Positions 57,101 to 64,000 of a stretch of 64,000 nt of DNA are shown in pieces; position 1 is the stretch's first letter, and each line of letters begins with the position of its first letter. This DNA comes from Marisa cornuarietis (taxonomy: Eukaryota; Mollusca; Gastropoda; Architaenioglossa; Ampullariidae). The DNA is taken from the NCBI GenBank assembly GCA_004794655.1, contig SMMW01000575.1, positions 13,839,001 through 13,903,000 on the forward strand, in the 5' to 3' direction. The notes under the pieces are model-generated. The model was not told the origin of the DNA. It saw only the letters and a program-made list of their open reading frames with translations, and ran no database searches. Both the position numbers and the translations under genes were made by a program.

Positions 57101-58199
57101 ATGTAGTGTAATGTCTCAGTTTGTCCTGTATATATTTTGCTATGTCAGTAAATAAATAAAATCGGGTTTAGGAAAATAACCATCTTTTTTTGCTGTCTTC
57201 CTAATTATGAAATCATAAAAACCTCCTGAAAGCAAATGCTTTACAAAACTGTCAATTGGTAAGTAAATGGTAATGTTATAACAACACACCAATCTGCTGT
57301 CTTGGGGCTGTTGCAGGGGCAATAAATGTTCATTATTTTTTATTATTCAGCAGTTTAGTGGTTTTCATTTAAATAAAAACAATAATGCATAAAAATTCAG
57401 ATCAAGTTTAGATGTGTTAATAAGCAGCATAAAAGTAACATGCCCATTGTTACGTGAGAGGCATCACTAGAGTCTGTTTCTTGCCAAAAGCAAGTTTACT
57501 AACTAGCTACTTAAAGTGGAAGTCAATACAAAACTCACAAAGTAACAGAATTCTGTTTTCAGTGTAAGATGGTGCCTTCTTCCAAGACCAAGAGGTATTT
57601 CAGAGAAGGATCACCAGTACGCTGCACTGAAACACACTGCTCCTTTTATGCTGTGTAAACAAGAGTTCATCCTTTCTCCATGTGATTTTGCAGACTTTAA
57701 AGTGGCTGAAGTTGTGTTAAATGGAAACTCCCAGAATGTGTACTTTAACTGTTGCTGTTAAGCTATTTTCTGTTGTTAAATGTTCTGATAAAATGCTGCT
57801 ACTTGAAAACATTTAAGGTTATTAATAGAGTGATTTTAATTTGTGTATGAAGGTTTGTTGCTCTCTGATGGGTGTTTCTTTTTAGTGTATGGAAGTCTTC
57901 TTTGTAAGAATTTTTATGCAAGGCGTTTAGCAGTAGATTGTTGATTTTGATTCAAATTATTCACTTTGGTGAAATTTCATGAGCAACTGGTTTCACATAA
58001 TAAACTGTGTATGGGTTGAATGACATAGTAAAGGTTTATGTTAAACACATATTTTTAACTCTTTGCAGCTTGCATGCTCTTGTTATTCATTTCAACAATA
58101 GCCTTTTTTTTGTTATTTAAAAATTGGGAAGGCCTACCAATTTACTGCAGTTGCTCTCAGCCACTTGGAGATAATTTTTCTTTGAATTCCAGTATAGTT
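54153..58199. other. ST13 3' region and intergenic DNA
   Basis: No coding exon recognised. It probably starts with the ST13 3' UTR. Candidate poly(A) signals are AATAAA within 57150-57160 and at 57999-58004, the latter with TG-rich sequence after it. A GATGGTGGTGAT-type stretch occurs near 55690. The open frames at 53857-54510 and 56158-56460 have no recognisable similarity. Confidence 0.5.
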
Positions 58200-58282
58200 T
58201 CAAGAACCTTCAGTATGTAAAGTGCCCAGCTTTGGCACTAAGGGAAGGCACTATACAAATATGTTGTATTATTAGTATTAAC
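58200..58282 (+). mobile_element. LINE/SINE 3' tail fragment
   Basis: gtatgtaaagtgcccagctt, ggcactatacaaatatgttg and then attattagtatt: an old retrotransposon 3' end with an AT-repeat tail. Confidence 0.5.
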
Positions 58283-58722
58283 TATGTGTACCACTCACTC
58301 TCTTAAGCAAACTGTTTAAAACATTCTGTCTTCAGTAATTAGTGTGTTTATATTTGCCCTGTTAGATGTCCAAACACAATGCTATAGCTTTTGATTGTAA
58401 GAATTATGCATACCTTTTTGTGGGACTTGAACATTTGATTATTCATGTTTTACTGTTTCCATTTCTTGATAGCAAACCAATAACATTTTATAGAAAACAT
58501 CATGCTTTTGTTCCAAGATCTTGTCTCTCTGGTCCTTTGAAAGCATATAAAACTCAAAAATCATGCATTGTTTTTGAACAAGCACAGCTGTAATTCCTTA
58601 TAATAAATTTGCAACAAACACTTCATAGTTTGAACAACAAAAAAAGTTTATAATTTTTAATTCCCCATTATACTACATGCTCAGCTGTCTGTTACTAGGA
58701 CAGTTTATGGGGAAAACGATTG

Positions 58723-59035
58723 ATTGATTGATGTCGTCTTATAACGCGCTAGTTTCCGCATCTCAGAGATACGCTCAATGCGCAGTGATCCTAGCTAAGC
58801 AACTGTGAGAGACAAACTCTGCTGCTACCAAGTGCATGAGCAGTACTCACATTTGCTCACGGAGGGAAGGGGGGAAAGGGAGGGGGGAGGAAACCGGAGT
58901 ACCCGGAGAAAATTCCCGGCGCCCAGCCCTGCGAACAGGTGTCACATACAGAGAGCGTCCCAAGACGAGATCTGAACCGCTCACTGCAGTGGTGACAAGC
59001 GATTTTTTTAACCACTACACTACCGGGGCCCACAG
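58723..59035 (-). mobile_element. tRNA-like SINE (family C), minus orientation
   Basis: On the minus strand it begins gggccccggtagtgtagtgg followed by ttaaa (A-box-like), then ggttcagatctcgtcttggg (B-box-like, 'GGTTCRAATC'). The body contains the complement of ggagtacccggagaaaattc and cggcgcccagccctgcg, seen in widespread marine-invertebrate repeats. It ends in repeated ATCA/GATT units at 58723-58737, a typical SINE tail. Confidence 0.6.
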
Positions 59036-59524
59036 TTGAACAGTACTTGAGATTTGTCATTGCATGAGCATACAAGAGAAAAAAATGGGTAACATGAAGT
59101 AAATGTTTCACTGGATTTATAGTCATTGATTTATGCATTATAAAAGTTTAGTAAATCCACTTTGCTTGCTTTGGTTTTATGTGTACGGTAATGAAAGTAA
59201 TTAAGGTATATTAGATATGTCAGTCTTTTGCACACCTAGATTTGGGGAATGCCTTTAAAGCTGTGAAAAGGGCAAAGCCTAAGGTCTGCGACTATGCACA
59301 GGAAAAATCCCCACACATCTTTGTAAACTAAAATTTTGATATTTTTTTTAAAGCTTAAAGAAAAGGCAGGCAGACAAAACACGCGCACAGAAGTGGCAAA
59401 TGCTAAGTCTAGGCCAAAGAACGTACACCAAGATTGACCACTCAAGCGGGAAAGTAAAGCCGCGCGGACCCGCATGTGACCACGACCACGCCCCCCTGTA
59501 TTGACGATCGGTGTTCACGCTAGG

Positions 59525-60682
59525 ATGCCGGGTGGGTCATGGTGTGCTGCGCCGAGTTGTCATAACTCTCGAACTAAAGGTTTTGGATTGTTCTCTTTTC
59601 CGAAAGATGAAGAGAGGTTTTATCGCACAGTGTTGCAGCTGGAATATCAACGATGGTAACTTTGGAAGTGTTATCAAAAAAGGCCTCTGAGACTGCTTTC
59701 TTTGTTGAACGCATTGATCAACTGTTTAATGCGTTCGACAGTATTAGTAAGTTTAGCAGGCAGACTATGCGTCATACCACCTCGGAAAAGTCGGGTCACA
59801 TAGAGTTCTTGAAAGAAACTTTGTCATGACTGTCGACACTTAAAAGCAATTCATCCAGGCCGCTTCCATGTATAATTGGATGGAAAATTGCTATACAAAG
59901 CCTGCTTCAACTCTGGGACGATCTGCGTAGAACGGATGAGGTTAAATTCTTCCACGCCAGCAGACTAAACCAAGACTGCGTAGAAAACCTCTTTTCTGTA
60001 ATACGAGGAAAAGGAGCGCATGGAGATAATTCAAGTCCCCGGCAGTTTCGGTTCTCTCTGCGCCAGGTGATGGTGGATGGTCTCATCATGCAAAGTGCAG
60101 GAAGCAACTGCATCGAAGACGGAGAGCACTTTCTCTTGACGCTGAACAACATCAGTACTCAGCGCACTCCAGCAATTTCTGATGCCAGGTTTGAGCAAAG
60201 AGAAAGATGTGAAATCTCCCAGTTTCCTTTTACCAACTCTGCCGAGGAACTATCGATTACTGAGGACAATATTTAACTTACATTTCTGGTTACATAGCTA
60301 AAAAGGTCCAAAAGAAAGTGTGTCCAGAATGTGAAGAAATCATTATTGGAAAACAAGAAGGAACTGTAAGAGAAACCACCTATGCTATGGGCTAGTAGTC
60401 CCAACATCTCAGCTGGTAATGTTGGTGGAGGAACTTGAAATTATATTCAGAAAATCTGAACAGCTCCTCCACATGGACCGAATGAGAGCTCGATTTCTGG
60501 AACGTTTTGAACAGAAATCGAGTTCGCTCATGTGTCCCTCCAGCAAATGCAAACCAGACAGTGTTGTTACTCAATTGTTTTTAAATATACGGCTGCACTT
60601 TGCACTGAAAGAAAACAATAGACATTTCTCTGCAGCCTCCGCAAGGAAAAATAGAAAAATGTTAAAATTGCAACATCTGTAA
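59525..60682 (+). pseudogene. P-element-type transposase fossil with THAP domain
   Basis: The ATG at 59525 opens a THAP zinc finger: MPGGSWCAAPSCHNSRTKGF with FSFPKDEERFYRTV, then a stop. After a gap the frames continue with SKKASETAFFVERIDQLFNA, IAIQSLLQLWDDLRRTDEV, HASRLNQDCVENLFSVIRGK (the RNase H-like C-terminal block of P/THAP9 transposases) and LTYISGYIAKKVQKKVCPEC. The usual end is FLNIRLHFALKENNRHF and KNRKMLKLQHL before the stop. Frameshifts, stops and loss of most of the catalytic core show a dead, deleted copy. The host gene THAP9 is excluded because of these breaks. Confidence 0.85.
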
Positions 60683-61063
60683 ATACACGTATACATATTT
60701 TATATTTTTGCAAAGGTGTAAAGAGGTTTTAGATATGTAACAATCATAATGTCTTCGTGTTAAAAAAAATCTGTCCAATTAGAGCTACTTGCAAAACCTA
60801 TGCTAATGTATACTTTAAACGTTTTATTTTATTTTTTTTCTTCTAACTTAGAAAAGTTGCACCTTCAAAATATGTTTTCAAGCTCTATTTCTGAAAAGTA
60901 TGAAAGTGAGCGCGCCTGTGTGTGTGTGTTTTGCCAGTACACGATGGTCAGAACAAAGGCGCGGCACGCCCGGGGCTAGCGATGCTTACATCCCGAAAGG
61001 GGGAGCGGCCGTCCGCCGCTTGGCTTCAACCTTCTGAATGGATACCTGCGCATTACAAATGGA

Positions 61064-61085
61064 CATCATCATCATCATCATCATC
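61064..61085. repeat. (ATC)n microsatellite
   Basis: About seven ATC units, in a locally GC-rich stretch between the P-element fossil and the inverted-repeat element. Confidence 0.9.
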
Positions 61086-61308
61086 TGAGTGGTGGATCTT
61101 AGTGTACTATCTTTGGTCTATAGGCTGTGGATTTCATAAGAGGGTGTGAGGCTGGCGTGAAGAAAACCTGATAAAACTGCTTCCTCTTGAGAAAAATATG
61201 TGAGGCTCGAGATCAGAAACCAAGATTTCGCTGGCTTCACTTGTGTCGATGACGACCGCGACCGACCCCAAAACATCGGGCAGCACAGGTGAAATCCTCT
61301 GCAAAAAT

Positions 61309-61872
61309 ATGGGGCGCCAAGAGGGAAATTTTCTCAAATTTTCTATTTCTAGCTATATATTGCAATGTATAATTATAGAATGCGATGTATAGCTATACAT
61401 TGCATTTTATACTTATAGATTGCATTTTATATTTATACAATTCATTCTATACTTATAGATTGCATTCTATAGCTATACATTGCATTCTATAAGTATAAAA
61501 TGCGATGTTTAGCTATACATTGAAATGTATAATTATACATTGCAATGTATAGCTAGAGAGAGAAAACTCGGTAAAAACCGAAGTGTTTCATTTATATTAT
61601 ACTCAGAAGTTGCTATCCAATTCATTTTATATATACCTTTCAATTCTTTAGCTAAAGAATGCATTCTAGCTATACATTCGAAATCTATATTTATATATTG
61701 CATTCTATAACTTCTGACTTGAAATGTATACGGAACGAGGCTGGCTCATTTGCATATGGGAAAAGAAGGTCAAAGACCAACCAATCAGTGCGCTCATACC
61801 AATGGCCGAGAGTCGTCTGCAATATATAGCTAGAAATAGCAAATTTGAGAAAATTCCCCTCTTGGCGCCCCA
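61309..61872. mobile_element. inverted-repeat element with a tandem-repeat core (about 564 bp)
   Basis: The left arm is atggggcgccaagagggaaa and runs on through ttctcaaattttctatttct to agctatatattgca. The right arm is its complement, through agctagaaatagcaaatttg to cttggcgccccat at 61872. The arms are about 58 bp with three or so mismatches. The inside holds ten 20-bp repeats (61357-61556), further degenerate units at about 61645-61705, and no protein gene. Confidence 0.8.
61357..61556. repeat. ten tandem 20-bp repeats
   Basis: The units are in perfect 20-bp register, for example acattgcattttatacttat (61397), agattgcattctatagctat (61457) and acattgcaatgtatagctag (61537). The consensus is near acattgcattctatagctat. 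Each contains the self-complementary motif atagctat or a variant and alternates gcattc/gcgatg forms. Two outer units are nearly palindromic partners. Confidence 0.9.
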
Positions 61873-62410
61873 TACAAAAAACCACCGTCAGAGAGCGTGT
61901 TTTAAAGTAATTTAAAAAAAACGAACAATGTCTCCCTCGAAGTCGATCTTTAAGGATTTACATGCCCTAGCCAACTACTTCAATAGTACTCTGTTTGAGT
62001 TTCAACACTATTTTTCTTTTCTTTTTTTCAAACCCAATTAATAGCGTTAGTTTTTCGTTTCTCCGCTCGTTTACTTCTCGTTTTCCCAGTCTACATATCG
62101 CTATGTATTCCAGAATTGAATGTATTCTTATATCTTCCTTTCAAGGGTTACTTCTATTTTTTTGCAGACGCTTTTGGTTCTCTTGACTTGCTAAAGACGT
62201 TTTTTGTCTGGACATGCACACTTAATGTATTTATTACATCTGTGGATATTTCTTGCAGATATCGATAGCCTTATTTATTTTCAAGTAACAGCGTGCGCCA
62301 TAAACCATTCTAATTGAACTTGGAAATTTCCGTTCCAGGTTATGCAGTGTCCTGCTGAGTTATAAACTCTATATAGCACTCTAGATTAAAATCGTTCCAT
62401 AAATAAATGT

Positions 62411-63590
62411 ATGTATATTGTTTTCAACAACATGGTATTGTGGAGGGCATGCTATTACGCGCCTATGAAGACTGTTGTTTGGAGTATGTTCGCCAGAAGA
62501 TTTACTACGATTTGCAGTTGTTCAGTAGGTGTGCACAGACACAATACCAGCTTGTTGAAGTTTACTTTTCGCCTAGGAAAAGTATTCAAAAATAACGTGG
62601 TGATTAGAAATAAAGCAATCACTCTTGGAATAACTTCCGCTATGGCATATTGGCTTCTTAAAATAAGACTGGTGAATGACAAGAATGGAGGTTACTTCGT
62701 GTGGAAGGCTCTTTGTGAGGAACAAATTTTGCCAAGTAAACAAACGGTGCAAAGACTAATTTCTCTTGAAAGCAGACAAAGGAGTATGTTTGAGAAGATC
62801 GTAAGTCTGGTGTCCTTGCTTGTTCGATTTTTACAAATATGCCTTGTATTTGGGCCTATTCTTTTTCTGTATCCTGTCACAACAATAAGCAGAAGGTTGT
62901 ACAAAATGTGGCTCAGACATCTTTTTCGGGCCGTTGAGTTTTCTGGACCAGCCTTTATTAAGCTGGGACAGTGGAGTAGCACAAGACGAGATTTGTTCTC
63001 TAGAGAATTTTGTGATCAGTTTTCCCAACTTCACCATCATGTTCGACCACACAAGTGGAAATTCACAGAAAAGGCCCTTTGTAGAGCTTATGGCAAGAGG
63101 TGGCACGACATCATAAAGATTGCTAAAAATCAAGAACCTCTTGGATCAGGCTGCATAGCTCAGGTACTAAGAATATCAGAAAAGGTCTTGCATAAACTGT
63201 TTACATATGAATGCATATGTACACCAAGTACACAACTACTTGACTAAGTGGTATAAGAGAGTTTGACAGTCTGCATTTTCTGTTATCACTTTTATACAGT
63301 TTGTATTCCTGTCTACCGTCCCATGAGATATGATGAGATTGTATTAAATTGAGATATTCGGATTGTGTTATGTGCATCATGTGTATACATTTTGCATATT
63401 TCAGGTATACAAGGGATACATTCATATCAGGAAAGCATCTGAAATTCTATGTACAAAAGAGAAGCCTGGAGAAAAAGGTATATACATTGCATAGAGTCAG
63501 GAGTTACTTATGGATAGTTTTTGACACTCCTTCATGTCTCATTGTTTTCATCTCTTTTTATGTCCTTTCAGCTGAGAAATCAGTAGATGT
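62411..63590 (+). CDS. ADCK2: ADCK2: mitochondrial UbiB-family atypical kinase, 5' part
   Basis: Exon 1 is 62411-63163 (251 codons; a second in-frame ATG at 62432 is also possible), exon 2 is 63405-63477. A third exon probably starts at 63572 after tcctttcag. ABC1/ADCK kinases support coenzyme Q metabolism; ADCK2 is the least-studied member and is found in mitochondria. The N-terminus MVLWRACYYAPMKTVVW with ARRFTT is basic and without acidic residues, fitting a mitochondrial signal. A hydrophobic segment LVRFLQICLVFGPILFLYPV follows, then the family hallmark KxGQ motif in GPAFIKLGQWSSTRRDLFS, FCDQFSQLHHHV, and the loop EPLGSGCIAQVYKGY, where ADCK2 has GSGC instead of the Ala-rich loop. Read in phase, the putative third exon meets a stop after eight codons, so its 3' border or identity is unresolved. 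The rest of the kinase domain is outside the window. Confidence 0.88.
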
Positions 63591-63657
63591 TCCCTGATTC
63601 TATTTTGCATCTTCTATTTTTTGTTTATTAGTTGTCTTCACAGTTGTTTCTACTTCT

Positions 63658-63913
63658 TTAACCCGCTTAGACCAGAATAAAAATATTTCTATGTTCAGAA
63701 ACATGGGCTTAAAATTCACGATTTTGAAGACGATAGTGAAACTGCAGAGCCAGGCTCGTGGAGCACGAGCCACAATAGTAAGCGTATCGTTGCTCATTGT
63801 GTTCTGCCAGTAGGGCCACAATCGTGCAAAGAGAAAATCACGATCGTGGAGCAGAGCTCATCGCGCTCTACCAGGTAAGCCAGTAAACTGGCGCTACGGA
63901 GTCAGCGGGTTAA
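63658..63913. mobile_element. TTAA-flanked piggyBac-like non-autonomous element
   Basis: TTAA (63658-63661) is followed by cccgcttagaccag. On the right, ggagtcagcggg is followed by TTAA (63910-63913), an inverted repeat of the left end with 9 of 12 matching. The inside is CpG-rich with repeated acgat/cacgatcgtg and a gctcgtggagcacgagc palindrome. It is non-coding and lies in ADCK2 intronic DNA. Confidence 0.6.
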
Positions 63914-63919
63914 CTTCTT

Positions 63920-64000
63920 ATATTGACCATGTCTCTTGTCTCAAGCACTGAGAACATGCTCCATTGTGAGCATGATGATGTGAAATATAAATCAAACATT
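63920..64000 (+). mobile_element. LINE 3' tail fragment, same type as 25290-25365
   Basis: tgtctcttgtctcaagcact, gagaacatgctc, gtgagcatgatgatg: aligns with tgtctcttccttgtttttaa, gcgctaagagcatgctctc and tgagtgtgattatg at 25295-25355, the 3' UTR of the CR1-like LINE. It is cut by the window end. Confidence 0.6.

Noticed and set aside
58836..59138. overlapping open frames on both strands at the family C SINE
   Set aside because: GC-rich SINE body without stops by composition; no protein similarity.
63349..63597. 82-codon open frame through ADCK2 exon 2
   Set aside because: It is in the wrong frame; the frame giving QVYKGYIHIRKASEIL continues exon 1 and matches ADCK2.

Overview
Eukaryotic genomic window with five recognisable protein-coding genes split by GT-AG introns, plus the 5' part of a sixth. 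Gene contents, intron density, low GC, CA/GT microsatellites and the mix of CR1-like LINE tails, tRNA-derived SINEs and many short inverted-repeat elements suggest an invertebrate, most likely a lophotrochozoan such as a gastropod mollusc. The species is a guess; the bilaterian nature of the genes is not. All coding calls were made by joining exons by eye, using codon phase and family similarity; nothing was searched.

Layout: (1) 1-7844, plus strand: 3' half of a doublecortin-like kinase gene (DCLK; whole kinase domain, 12 exons), followed by a long 3' UTR to a poly(A) signal near 10550. (2) 11330-21702, minus strand: PAICS, 8 coding exons, 419 aa. (3) 25487-36192, plus strand: PPAT, 11 coding exons, 509 aa. 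PAICS and PPAT are divergent. They encode purine de novo enzymes: PPAT makes phosphoribosylamine (step 1) and PAICS does the AIR carboxylase and SAICAR synthetase steps. (4) 41333-44648, minus strand: XPNPEP3, 6 coding exons, 526 aa, a mitochondrial X-prolyl aminopeptidase. (5) 46105-54152, plus strand: ST13/Hip, an Hsc70 co-chaperone, 11 coding exons, about 385 aa; it is divergent from XPNPEP3. (6) 62411 to beyond the window, plus strand: 5' part of ADCK2, a mitochondrial UbiB-type atypical kinase.

Both divergent pairs (PAICS/PPAT and XPNPEP3/ST13) are also head-to-head neighbours in human, so the window appears to hold two old bidirectional gene pairs. Two of the seven PAICS introns use GC-AG rather than GT-AG ends. 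The DCLK gene uses a 15-nt micro-exon, and PAICS has only 7 coding nucleotides in its first exon.

Introns and intergenic DNA carry many mobile-element remains: mariner and P-element (THAP) transposase fossils, at least four LINE fragments, a SINE family with four copies, nested hAT-like elements, two TTAA-flanked piggyBac-like elements, a Tigger-like element, several foldback elements, and one inverted-repeat element with ten 20-bp tandem repeats in its core. No tRNA gene, rRNA or CRISPR array was seen, and I found no convincing new biochemical system. The most useful observations are gene order, splicing oddities and uncharacterised repeat families.
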